From Pseudotabrizicola alkalilacus (lineage in GTDB: Bacteria > Pseudomonadota > Alphaproteobacteria > Rhodobacterales > Rhodobacteraceae): 64,000 bases of DNA. The stretch's first letter is position 1. Each line of letters opens with the position of its first letter. The notes beneath the pieces were generated by a model. It did no database searches. It had not been told where the DNA came from and saw only the letters and a list, made by a program, of their open reading frames with translations. The position numbers and the translations under genes are program-made. Of this stretch, positions 24,456 to 32,927 are shown in pieces. Location of the stretch: assembly GCF_003443995.1 (NCBI RefSeq), contig NZ_QWEY01000006.1, positions 62,001 through 126,000 on the forward strand, read 5' to 3'.

Positions 24456-24623
24456 AATCATCCAGACAGTGAAGCAATGTTCATCAGGCCAAAGCGGTAT
24501 TGTCCGTTGAAGCTGGGTTGAAAAGCGTGCCAACTGACAGTGGCGTTCGGGCTTTTCTGGTATGTGACGCCACTTTGCGCAGCAGTCGCTCGACGCTGCA
24601 TGTCAACGGGGGACACAATCCGC

Positions 24624-25745
24624 ATGTCTGATCGCTCTGGCCGCCCCGCTCCGCTGGTCTTTGGTCAGCCGCTGATGCCCCGGCCTGAGGATCTTTTGCG
24701 CCTGCTTGACCCGGTGTTCCACTCCGCGCATCTGACCAACGGCGGTGCGCTGCACGCCCGGTTTGAAGTCGAACTGAGCCGGTTGGTCGGCGGAACCGCT
24801 TGTCTTGTGTCCTCTGGCACCATGGCGCTGATGATGGCGCTGCGGCTCGGCGGGCTGCGCCCCGGAGGTGAGGTGATCACCCCGCCGCTCAGCTTTGCCG
24901 CGTCGGTTCAGGCGATTGACTGGTGCGGTCTGCGCCCGGTCTTTGCCGATGTCGAGCCGGACTTTGGCACGCTTTGCCCCAAGGCGGTGGAGGCCGCAAT
25001 CACCCCCCGCACTGTGGCCATTCTGGCGGTGCATTTTCAGGGCATCGCCTGCGACGTTGCGGCGCTGGAAGATATCGCGCGCAGGCATGGGCTCTGGCTG
25101 GTCTTTGATGCGGCGCAGGCCCCCGATGTGCAGATCGCGGGTGAAAACATCTGCCTGCGCGGAGATGCGACTGCCATGTCGCTGCATGCCACCAAATTGT
25201 TGAACACGGCAGAGGGCGGCGCTGTGATACTGCGTGACCCGGCGCAGGCGGCAGCGCTGGCCCGGATGCGCAACTTCGGCCTGGAGGAAGGCCGGATGAC
25301 CGGACCGGGGATCAATGGCAAGATGTCAGAGCTGCATGCCGCCTTTGGCCTGTCGGTGTTGCCCCATGTCGCTGGTGAAATCGCGGCACGGGCGCAGCTG
25401 CGGCGCTGGTATGACGCGGGTTTTGCCGGGGTGACAGGTCTGTCCCTGCTGCGCCCCCGGCCCGGCAGTTCGGAAAGCCATCTGTATTATACGCTTATCC
25501 TGCCACCAGAGCAGCGCACGGCGGTCATCGCCGCGCTGAAGGCCGACGATATTCTGCCCCGCGCGCCGTTTGCCTTGCTGTGCGGGCCGCGAACCCGCTT
25601 TGAGTCGGCCATTCTGCATACCAGCCGTGACCACCCGATTGCCCCGGCTCTGACGGAGCGCTATCTGTCGGTGCCCCTGCACAGCGACATGGGCCGGGCC
25701 GGGGTGGAGCGGGTTGTGCAAGGAGTGATGCGGGGGATTTCATGA
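24624..25745 (+). CDS. DegT/DnrJ/EryC1-family aminotransferase (sugar aminotransferase)
   Basis: A 373-residue PLP enzyme that aminates a keto group, typically on a nucleotide sugar. Visible are the early cofactor block LVSSGTMALMMALRL, the Asp of LVFDAAQAPD, and the Schiff-base lysine in SLHATKLLNTAEGG. The C-terminal glycine-poor region fits the family. ATGs at 24600 and 24624 are possible; 24624 is chosen since GGGGGA lies upstream of it and the conserved part starts soon after. Its stop overlaps the next start by 4 bases. It probably makes an amino sugar for the surface glycan assembled by the cluster on the opposite strand. Confidence 0.85.
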   Translation: MSDRSGRPAPLVFGQPLMPRPEDLLRLLDPVFHSAHLTNGGALHARFEVELSRLVGGTACLVSSGTMALMMALRLGGLRPGGEVITPPLSFAASVQAIDWCGLRPVFADVEPDFGTLCPKAVEAAITPRTVAILAVHFQGIACDVAALEDIARRHGLWLVFDAAQAPDVQIAGENICLRGDATAMSLHATKLLNTAEGGAVILRDPAQAAALARMRNFGLEEGRMTGPGINGKMSELHAAFGLSVLPHVAGEIAARAQLRRWYDAGFAGVTGLSLLRPRPGSSESHLYYTLILPPEQRTAVIAALKADDILPRAPFALLCGPRTRFESAILHTSRDHPIAPALTERYLSVPLHSDMGRAGVERVVQGVMRGIS

Positions 25746-26467
25746 CAGAACCGGCAGAACCGGCGCCGATCCGGGGTGTCGACAGCTTTGACGAGGTCGT
25801 GCTCTACGGCAGCCGGGGCCACAGTCAGATGATGATGGCCGTGCTGCAGACCCACTGGCAGGGCCGGGTCCGGCTGCGGGCCGTGGTGGATGATCTGGAC
25901 AATGGCTTTGTGCACCCGGCATTGGGGGTGCCGGTGATTTCAGGTGCAGACCGGCTGGCGCAGCTTCCGGCGGTTCCGGTGCTGCTGTCGATGGGTGATG
26001 GCGCGGTGCGTGCCCGCATCGCAGCACGACTGGCGCATGAAGGGGCGGTGCTGGCCAATATCGCGCATCGCACGCCGGGCACGGTGGCGGCGGATGCGCG
26101 GTTCGGGCCGGGCTGCGTGATTGACCTGACCTCGCGGATCTGTCCCGCTGTGGTGCTTGGCACCGGGGTGCAGGTTCTGGCGGCGGTGATCGGCCATGAC
26201 GTCAGCGTCGGCGATTTTTCCACGCTGGCCTTTGGCGCGATCATCAACGGCCATGTCGAGATCGGCAGCCATGTCACCATCGGCTCGGGCGCGATCATCT
26301 GCAACGGGCGTCCCGGCCACCCGATCCGGATCGGCGATGGCGCAGTGATCGGTGTCGGCGCGGTCGTGATGCGCGACGTGCCTGCGGGCGCGCGGATGAT
26401 GGGCAACCCGGCAATGCCGGTGCGGGATTGGGCGCGGCTTCAGGCGCTGATCAGGCAAACGCCCTGA
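25742..26467 (+). CDS. NeuD/PglD-family acyltransferase
   Basis: A 241-residue sugar O- or N-acyltransferase. Residues about 15-85 are the PglD N-terminal Rossmann-like domain (VVLYGSRGHSQMMM; the usual GxGGHA is modified). Residues 105-225 form a left-handed beta-helix of hexapeptide repeats (VIDLTSRICPAVVLGTGVQVLAAVIG, IGSHVTIGSGAIICN), ending in GNPAMPV. It overlaps the aminotransferase by 4 bases (ATGA), so the two are translationally coupled; together they suggest synthesis of an N-acylated amino sugar. The exact sugar is not predictable. Confidence 0.85.
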   Translation: MTEPAEPAPIRGVDSFDEVVLYGSRGHSQMMMAVLQTHWQGRVRLRAVVDDLDNGFVHPALGVPVISGADRLAQLPAVPVLLSMGDGAVRARIAARLAHEGAVLANIAHRTPGTVAADARFGPGCVIDLTSRICPAVVLGTGVQVLAAVIGHDVSVGDFSTLAFGAIINGHVEIGSHVTIGSGAIICNGRPGHPIRIGDGAVIGVGAVVMRDVPAGARMMGNPAMPVRDWARLQALIRQTP

Positions 26468-28007
26468 GCAGCTGGTCGCAATAGCGGTCCAGCCCCAGAT
26501 GGGGCCGCACCAGCGCGCGCCGGGCGCGCCGTGTGGTCTGCGTTTCCTGCTGTGCAAGGGCAATGGCGGCCGCGACAAACCCCGCCCGGTCGCCACTGGC
26601 GACAAAGCGCCCCAGCGGATCCACCGTACCGCGCAAGCCAATGTCAGCAGCATAGCCGACAAAAGGCGTGCCGGTGGCCGCCGCATGGATCAGCGTTGCC
26701 GGGCCGGGGTCTTCGCGTGAGGTCAGTAAATACACCGATGCCGCCGCATAACAGGCCAGCGAGTCGGTCACGAACCCCGGCAGGCTCAACGGCAGGCCCG
26801 CCCCCCGCGCCGCCCGCGCCAGATCCTGCGCCCAGGGGTCCAGCGCGCCCAGCCAGACAAAACCCGCTTGCGGCATCCGGGCAGCGATCTCCTGCGCGGC
26901 GTCAAGGAACAGATCAAACCCTTTGCGCCTGTCGGCATGCCCTGCCCCGATGAACACCGTGCGCCCCGCTTGCACCCGCTTGCGCGCCCGGAAATCGGCG
27001 AGCCCGGCTGGCGGCAGGGTCACGCCCGGCTGCACCACGTCCAGCGGGCCCAGATCGGGGCGCAACGCCTCGGCCATGCGGGGAAACGATGCGACCAGCC
27101 GCGCGCCTGCAGCCTGTGCCGCAGCCAGCCCCGGCACAAGACCCTGCGCATCAAGATAGCCGCGCATCTCATGGATCAGCAGCACGGTCCGCAACCCCGC
27201 CTGCGCAGCTCCCTGCGCGAGCAAGGCAGCGGCCCCGCTGTTCACGATCACCGGCACATCGCGCGGAACTCCGGCGAACAGCCCCGCCGCATCCCAGCCT
27301 TCGGCCAGCACAAACACCGGGCCAAACTCTGCATACCGGGCCACCAGCGGACCGCCATCGCGCAATACAAACACCGGCGACAGCCCGCGTGCGGCATAGT
27401 GTTGCGCCATATCGCGCACCAGAATCGGCGTACCCGCCTCTTGCGCATCATGCACCCCCAGCAAGATTGGGCGCGCAATGCCAGCCAGAACCTGCCGGGC
27501 CGCAGCAGCAGATTGCGCCGGGCTGCGCGGCACAGGTCTGGGCAGATGGCCCGCCCCCTGCCCGACACGGATGTAATGCGCAAAGGCATAGGTCTCCTGC
27601 AAACGCAGGTAACAGCGCCGGTAAAACACGGCGTCAAACGCGTCTGTCGGGCTGCGCCCCTCGGCATCGCCATGGCGGGCGAAGTGGCCGGCGGGGGAAA
27701 ATCCCGCAGCGGCCACGTCGGGGTGCAGCCGCAGATAGGCCACCGGGTCGATCAGCGGGTGCGGGCTGCGCCACGCGCCGGGACGGTCCTGTGCCAGAAA
27801 GCTGTCCAGCGCGGTCGGATGACCGTCAGCGGCCCAGTCGGGGTAGCGCGCCTTGTAATGCCGGGTGCTGAAATAGGGCGACGGATCAAGCCCCAGCCGA
27901 TCCCCCTGCGCCCGGAAATGGCCGAGCGGGTCGGCAACCGGCGTATCAAGCTGGCCTTGGTAAAAGCCTGCGTCAAAGAACCCCTCACAGACAACAGGCT
28001 GCATCAT
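26451..28007 (-). CDS. Glycosyltransferase (GT4/GT1-type)
   Basis: A 518-residue glycosyltransferase. An N-terminal region of about 170 residues (FDAGFYQGQ, FSTRHYKARYPDW, YLRLHPDVAAAG) carries the repeats seen in many glycan-cluster proteins ahead of GT-B folds. The catalytic part follows (ILLGVHDAQEAGTPILVRDMAQ) with the C-terminal nucleotide-sugar half (TVFIGAGHADRRKGFDLF, LLTSREDPGPATLIHAAATGTPFVG), in which EDPGP is the usual GT4 acidic motif. The start at 28007 overlaps the stop of the upstream gene by 4 bases (ATGA). Its 3' end overlaps the convergent acyltransferase gene by 17 bases. Confidence 0.85.
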   Translation of the reverse strand: MMQPVVCEGFFDAGFYQGQLDTPVADPLGHFRAQGDRLGLDPSPYFSTRHYKARYPDWAADGHPTALDSFLAQDRPGAWRSPHPLIDPVAYLRLHPDVAAAGFSPAGHFARHGDAEGRSPTDAFDAVFYRRCYLRLQETYAFAHYIRVGQGAGHLPRPVPRSPAQSAAAARQVLAGIARPILLGVHDAQEAGTPILVRDMAQHYAARGLSPVFVLRDGGPLVARYAEFGPVFVLAEGWDAAGLFAGVPRDVPVIVNSGAAALLAQGAAQAGLRTVLLIHEMRGYLDAQGLVPGLAAAQAAGARLVASFPRMAEALRPDLGPLDVVQPGVTLPPAGLADFRARKRVQAGRTVFIGAGHADRRKGFDLFLDAAQEIAARMPQAGFVWLGALDPWAQDLARAARGAGLPLSLPGFVTDSLACYAAASVYLLTSREDPGPATLIHAAATGTPFVGYAADIGLRGTVDPLGRFVASGDRAGFVAAAIALAQQETQTTRRARRALVRPHLGLDRYCDQLLRAFA

Positions 28008-30304
28008 GGCCCGAACACCCCGCCTTGCAGCGCTTGTCGCACATCCTCGTTGCGGCGGGCGACAATCTGCTGCGCCTTGTGCTGGGTGCTGCCCATCGGG
28101 GCCACCCGGAGCAGCCGGTAGCCCCCCGCCTGACACACCACGCCGAACAACCGCTCGATCGCATGGGCCGGGGTCGCGTCAAGCTGGCCGGATTCCGGCG
28201 GAAAATGCTCTGGCGTCAGCGCAAGCGCCCGCAAAGGCTCCAGCGCCACCCGTCGCGCCCAGAACATCGACCCAACCGGAAAATCCAGATCGGCGTCCGT
28301 TGGCAACGGACACGGCGGCTGCATCCGCGCCACCAACTCGCGCGCAATTTCCAGATTGTCGCCCCAATGCGCCGCCGCCAGCACCGATTTGAAGGTCAGC
28401 GGCACCACCAGCCCCAGTTCGGGCGCGGACTGGAACAACGACACGATACGGAACACCTCTTCCCGGCTGGGCAAAAGGCAGGCCAGGCAATGATCCAGCC
28501 ATTGATCCAAGCCATCCGCATGGGGCGATTTCTTGCCGTGCAGATGCAGCACGATATCATGTTCGGCATAAACATCCGCAAAACCGTACAGCTTGCCATA
28601 CACATCGCGCCCCCGGTTCGGCACAACCCGCACCACAGCTGTCGGCAGCTGGGCCATGATCGTCATCGCCTTGGCGCGTGTATCGGTCGAGACATACAGC
28701 CGGTGCGGCAGATCCAACAGCGCCATCCGGTCGCGGAACACTGTCGCCAGTTCGGCGTAAAACAGATGGATGAAAACCCCTACCGGGCGCGCCAGCTTGG
28801 CCGGACTGTTGCGTGGCCAGAGCCGCAGGTGCCGTTTCTGGCGGTCGCGCGAAAAGCCCGCAGGGCTATGGGCATAGAGCGGGCGGTTGTTCAACAGCCG
28901 GATCCGGGCCTGCACCGGGTCGATCCCCGCACCCTCCGGCGCCAGAAACGCCCCCACCGGACACTCCAGCACCCGGCGCGCGCGGGCGCAGACGGTTTCC
29001 AGCACTGCAAGCGCCTGCGGTGTCGCCCTGTCCTGCGCGGCCCGCTGCGCCGCCCGGTGATCGGGCATGCCTGCGTGAATGACGCCGCACCCGGCCTCGG
29101 TCTCCGGGCCAGTCACGGTCAGCCGGGCCAGCGACGCCTCACGCGCGATCACGGCCCCGATCCGCATCACCGCCGTTGCGGCGCGCTGCATCGCCTCCTC
29201 TACCCCGATGCCATCGGGAGTCGCGCTCGGGTCTGACAGCACCAGCGTCACCTCCAGCTGATGCGAGGAGATCAGGGCATCCAGACGCGCGGCCAGCGGG
29301 GGAAGCGTAGCCTCAGCGTCTGACGGGCAATCCGAAACGGTCACTTTCAGCACCCTGCCGCGTCGTGGTTGGGCGGACAAAGGCGCAAAAGCGCGCGACG
29401 CGCGGTGGCCAAGCGCCAGCTGCCGCGCTGCCTCTGCCGCAAGGGTGCGGGCGCGGGCGGCAAAGCTGTAATGCTCTGCCATCGGTCCGGCGATGGCGGT
29501 ACGGTCCTGCGTGCCCGACAGCAAGCGTGTCAGATGTTCCCCCAACGCCTGATCCCCGCCGATCTGGGTCAGACCGGGCAGCGCCGGGTCGGCAAAGCCC
29601 TGCACCTGATCCGACACCACCTGCGCCCCGCAGGCCATCGCGTCAAAGCTGCGGTTGCTCATGAACCCAAGTTCGGCCATGTGCGGCATATGGCTGTTGA
29701 GCACCACACGAGAGCGGGCGTAGACCTGCGCCAAAGCGGTGATGTCCAGCCTGTCGCCGCCAATGTGACGGGCCGGAACAACCCCGTCCCAGCCCTGCCC
29801 CCAGATCCTGACGTCAAACCCCAGCCCAATCGCCTCACGCACCGTGCTGCGCGGCACACGCAGCGCCAGATTGCCCACAAAACTCACCTCGATATCAACC
29901 GGTGCCTGCCGCCGTGCGGCAAGGTTGAAAATGCCGGTGTCGGTGGCCTGTGGCAGATAGCTGGCCGCCAGCCCCAGAGCGGCGCACTGCCGGGCCAGCA
30001 TATCCGACGCAAAGAACAGCGCCTGATACCGCGCCAGACAGGCCAGATAGGCCTGATTGGGCGGGCTGATCACCCACAGCAGGTTGGGCACGTCCGGCAC
30101 CGGCTCATCCAGATGCGGCCCGATGATCCGCAGGACGACATCGCCCTGCCCGGTCAGTTCCGGCATCTCGTCGCGGAAAAACAGCCGGGTCTGATGGCCC
30201 AGCTGTTCCAATGCCGCCGCAAGACAGCGCGCATATTGCAGATCACCCCAGCCCTCGGCATTCGAGCGCAGGGCGTTCAGTCCGATATGCAGGCACAGCG
30301 CCAT
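28004..30304 (-). CDS. Bifunctional glycosyltransferase with RgpF (rhamnan synthesis F) domain
   Basis: A 766-residue fusion. Residues about 1-290 are a GT-B type transferase (LWVISPPNQAY, SFVGNLALRVPRSTV, LNSHMPHMAELGFMSNRSFDAMACGAQVVSD), the pattern of spore-coat CgeB-like and DUF3880 transferases. After a linker (290-480), residues about 490-750 are an RgpF-type domain (GVFIHLFYAEL, VVPNRGRDVYGKL, VLHLHGKKSPHADG), which adds side-chain sugars to rhamnose or related polymers. It starts 3 bases after the upstream transferase gene and overlaps the next by 4, so the three are one operon. It probably builds a capsule or exopolysaccharide. Confidence 0.85.
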   Translation of the reverse strand: MALCLHIGLNALRSNAEGWGDLQYARCLAAALEQLGHQTRLFFRDEMPELTGQGDVVLRIIGPHLDEPVPDVPNLLWVISPPNQAYLACLARYQALFFASDMLARQCAALGLAASYLPQATDTGIFNLAARRQAPVDIEVSFVGNLALRVPRSTVREAIGLGFDVRIWGQGWDGVVPARHIGGDRLDITALAQVYARSRVVLNSHMPHMAELGFMSNRSFDAMACGAQVVSDQVQGFADPALPGLTQIGGDQALGEHLTRLLSGTQDRTAIAGPMAEHYSFAARARTLAAEAARQLALGHRASRAFAPLSAQPRRGRVLKVTVSDCPSDAEATLPPLAARLDALISSHQLEVTLVLSDPSATPDGIGVEEAMQRAATAVMRIGAVIAREASLARLTVTGPETEAGCGVIHAGMPDHRAAQRAAQDRATPQALAVLETVCARARRVLECPVGAFLAPEGAGIDPVQARIRLLNNRPLYAHSPAGFSRDRQKRHLRLWPRNSPAKLARPVGVFIHLFYAELATVFRDRMALLDLPHRLYVSTDTRAKAMTIMAQLPTAVVRVVPNRGRDVYGKLYGFADVYAEHDIVLHLHGKKSPHADGLDQWLDHCLACLLPSREEVFRIVSLFQSAPELGLVVPLTFKSVLAAAHWGDNLEIARELVARMQPPCPLPTDADLDFPVGSMFWARRVALEPLRALALTPEHFPPESGQLDATPAHAIERLFGVVCQAGGYRLLRVAPMGSTQHKAQQIVARRNEDVRQALQGGVFGP

Positions 30305-30307
30305 GGC

Positions 30308-31351
30308 TCAGGCACCCTGCGCGCGCAACTCGGCAAACACCGCGTAGAGATGCAGGGCGAGGCGTCGTGGCAAGGCGGCAGAGTCTGCCGCATGCAAACA
30401 GTCGCAATACAGCCGATACCCCTCTTCGGTGCGGATCAGCGCGGCGCTGCGCTGCCGGTGCCAGTCGCACCCCTGCTGATGCAACGCCTCGACCCCCGGC
30501 AGGGCGCGCAGCGCCGCAGTTTCGGCGGCCAGTGCGGCAGACCAATGGGTGATCGCGGTGTTTTCCACCGAGTTGAAATTCCGCTCTACCCAATAGCTCA
30601 GATCAATGGTCTTGACCCGGCGGTTCGCCAACCCGCGCGCGGTCTTGACGATAAAGCTCTCGACCGAGCGCAGCGAATAGTGGTTCAGCTCGATCACCCC
30701 GCGCCCCACGGTCAGGGTCGGCAGCGCAATCTGGCTGTCGCGCCCGGCGAAATCATCAGGCAAGCGCGCGCCTGCGCCGTCATACCAGACCGGCACCGGG
30801 CCTGTGGGCCGCCGTTTGGGCCGGTGCACGCCCGGTTTCTGAAATCGCGCGGGGCGGAACAACGTCTTGATGTAGCGCCCGGCAATCGGGTGATACAGAT
30901 CCGCCGGGGCCGAGCGCAGGAATTGCGCCGTCACCGGGCTGTCCTCGAACTGCACATGCCCGCTGGCCCCGAACAACCGCCAGGGCATCGCAATGGCGTC
31001 AGCGTCAGGTGGCACAACGGCGATGGCATCATCCAGCCGGTGCTGTCCGGCGTGGATCATCGGAAATTCGTCCACATCAGCAAACATCGCCCAGTCAAAC
31101 CCGGCGGTCAGCCGGTCGCGCGCCACCGTTTGCAGCGCCTGCCATTGCACGCTTTTGCCCGGTGCCGCGCTGTGGGGCAGATGGCGCACCACGCCATGAC
31201 CGGCCAGCCGGTCCAGCAACACATTGCTGCCATCTTCGCAATCATTGGAAAACACCAGAAAATCCGTCACCCCGATCAGACGGTTATAGGCGATCCATTC
31301 CAGCAGAAACGGGCCCTCATTCTTGACACAGGTGAAGGCAAGGATCTTCAA
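30308..31351 (-). CDS. Glycosyltransferase family 2-like protein (TTG start)
   Basis: A 347-residue transferase whose N-terminus ILAFTCVKNEGPFLLEWIAYNRLIG and the motif FADVDEF match the family-2/92-like group. There is no ATG near the conserved start. The best initiation site is TTG at 31351, with GGAG 7 bases upstream; GTG at 31357 is too close to that site. The frame is open to 31534, but the extra 61 residues look like non-coding sequence. It is the first gene of the three-gene glycan operon, 3 bases before the fusion transferase. Confidence 0.82.
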   Translation of the reverse strand: MKILAFTCVKNEGPFLLEWIAYNRLIGVTDFLVFSNDCEDGSNVLLDRLAGHGVVRHLPHSAAPGKSVQWQALQTVARDRLTAGFDWAMFADVDEFPMIHAGQHRLDDAIAVVPPDADAIAMPWRLFGASGHVQFEDSPVTAQFLRSAPADLYHPIAGRYIKTLFRPARFQKPGVHRPKRRPTGPVPVWYDGAGARLPDDFAGRDSQIALPTLTVGRGVIELNHYSLRSVESFIVKTARGLANRRVKTIDLSYWVERNFNSVENTAITHWSAALAAETAALRALPGVEALHQQGCDWHRQRSAALIRTEEGYRLYCDCLHAADSAALPRRLALHLYAVFAELRAQGA

Positions 31352-31852
31352 CAGCACACTCCGCACGCAAGGCGACCATCCCCGCGCCAGCAACAGCAGC
31401 GGGATACCCGCCTCACCTTCCCACGCCCGCCTTTGCCAGTGCAAGCCCATTGCGCCCAAGCATGATTCGCGGGGCGCGTTTCCCAAGCCCACGATTGCCG
31501 AAAGTCCGCCCTGTAGTGGCCAGACCTGCCCCATCCATCAGGGAGTGCAAGGACCAGCGGGCGAGGCGATTGCCGGAAGCGGCACCCACTGGCAGTACGC
31601 GTCAGACAGCAGACCCACATTCAAGCAGTCACATGGAGAAAACACCAAACGCTATAAATTTCAATACATTGGTTGAAATTCTTAATCTGTAACCCGCCTG
31701 ATTTTACAGGCCCGGCACCGCATTGCGGCACTCGGATTTTCGTTCCACCACCATCGCCGCATATTGAATTTTACATATAGTATTACTTTTGCTAGCTTCT
31801 TCTCAGGTCGACGGGAGGAGACGTCTGCCGCACAATCCTAGGGAGGGATTCC
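31352..31852. promoter_or_regulatory. Divergent intergenic region between the glycan operon and the sugar ABC operon
   Basis: No gene is seen in these 501 bases. The right part is AT-rich and contains an 8-bp inverted repeat, AATTTCAA (31657-31664) with TTGAAATT (31673-31680), followed by the AT-rich stretch 31760-31795 just ahead of ytfQ. The repeat is a candidate operator for the GntR-family regulator encoded at the end of the ABC operon. No clear -35/-10 pair could be fixed by eye. Confidence 0.45.
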
Positions 31853-32824
31853 ATGTCCATCATCAAGAAACTCGCGCTGGTCGCGGGTATTGGCGCACTC
31901 ATGTCTTCGACGGCTTATGCCGAGGGGCTGTCCGGCAAGGTTATCGGCTTTTCGCAAATCGGGTCCGAATCCGGCTGGCGCGCGGCAGAAACCTCGGTGA
32001 CACGCGCCGAAGCCGAACGGCTTGGCGTTGATCTGAAATTTGCCGATGCCCAGCAAAAGCAGGAAAACCAGATCAAGGCGCTGCGCGGTTTCATCGCGCA
32101 AGGCGTTGACGCTATCCTGATCGCCCCGGTTGTCTCGACCGGCTGGGAAGAAGTGCTGACCGAAGCGAAAGACGCCGAAATCCCGGTCGTGCTGCTGGAC
32201 CGTGGCATCGACGCGCCCGAAGATCTGTACCTGACCTCGGTGGCCTCGGATCAGGTCAAAGAAGGCCGCGTGGCCGGCGAATGGCTGGTCGCAAACGTGG
32301 GCGACAAAGACTGCAAAGTGGTCGAGTTGCAAGGCACCGTCGGCTCGTCCCCTGCGATCAACCGCAAGCAAGGCTTTGAAGAAGGCATCGCTGCCGCCAC
32401 CAATATCTCGATCATCCGCAGCCAGACCGGCGATTTCACCCGATCCAAAGGCAAGGAAGTGATGGAAGGCTTTTTGAAAGCCGAAGGCGGCGGTGCCGAC
32501 ATCTGCGCTGTTTATGCCCATAACGACGATATGGCCGTGGGGGCTATTCAGGCGATCAAGGATGCCGGTCTGAAGCCGGGCAGCGACATTCTGGTGGTGT
32601 CGATTGACGCCGTGCCGGATATCTTTGCCGCCATGGCCGCAGGCGAAGCCAATGCCACGGTGGAGCTGACGCCGAACATGGCAGGCCCGGCGTTCGAGGC
32701 GCTCGACGCGTTCCTGAACGCAGGCACCATGCCGGAGAAGTTCATCATCACCGAATCCAAACTCTACACTCCCACCGATGACCCGCAGGGCGAATACGAC
32801 CGCCGCAAGGGTCTGGGCTACTGA
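31853..32824 (+). CDS. ytfQ: Sugar ABC transporter periplasmic binding protein (YtfQ-like)
   Basis: A 323-residue binding protein with a signal peptide (residues 1-23, ending STAYA). The mature part begins GLSGKVIGFSQIGSESGWRAAE, the hallmark of YtfQ-type galactofuranose binders, and continues with QENQIKALRGFIAQGVDAI and VYAHNDDMAVGAI. Shine-Dalgarno GGGAGG precedes the ATG. It heads an operon with an ATPase, two permeases and a GntR regulator. A 12-bp hairpin at 32842-32871 follows its stop, which would keep its transcript more abundant than that of the membrane parts. The sugar is probably a furanose; the assignment is by family. Confidence 0.9.
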   Translation: MSIIKKLALVAGIGALMSSTAYAEGLSGKVIGFSQIGSESGWRAAETSVTRAEAERLGVDLKFADAQQKQENQIKALRGFIAQGVDAILIAPVVSTGWEEVLTEAKDAEIPVVLLDRGIDAPEDLYLTSVASDQVKEGRVAGEWLVANVGDKDCKVVELQGTVGSSPAINRKQGFEEGIAAATNISIIRSQTGDFTRSKGKEVMEGFLKAEGGGADICAVYAHNDDMAVGAIQAIKDAGLKPGSDILVVSIDAVPDIFAAMAAGEANATVELTPNMAGPAFEALDAFLNAGTMPEKFIITESKLYTPTDDPQGEYDRRKGLGY

Positions 32825-32841
32825 TCCACCCCGAAAGGGCA

Positions 32842-32871
32842 TCCGTCGGCGGGGAAACTCCCGCCGACGGA
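32842..32871 (+). terminator. Intercistronic hairpin after ytfQ
   Basis: TCCGTCGGCGGG (32842-32853) and CCCGCCGACGGA (32860-32871) form a perfect 12-bp stem with a 6-base loop. There is no T-run, so it is more likely an mRNA-stabilising or attenuating structure between the binding-protein gene and the rest of the operon than a full terminator. Confidence 0.6.
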
Positions 32872-32927
32872 ATTGCTTTATGCGGGCAAAAGCAGAACTG
32901 TGGCAGGCAGGAAACGGGGGGCAGGAT

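Noticed and set aside
29369-31465. A 698-codon plus-strand open frame
   Set aside because: Antisense to the glycosyltransferase genes; no recognisable protein features.
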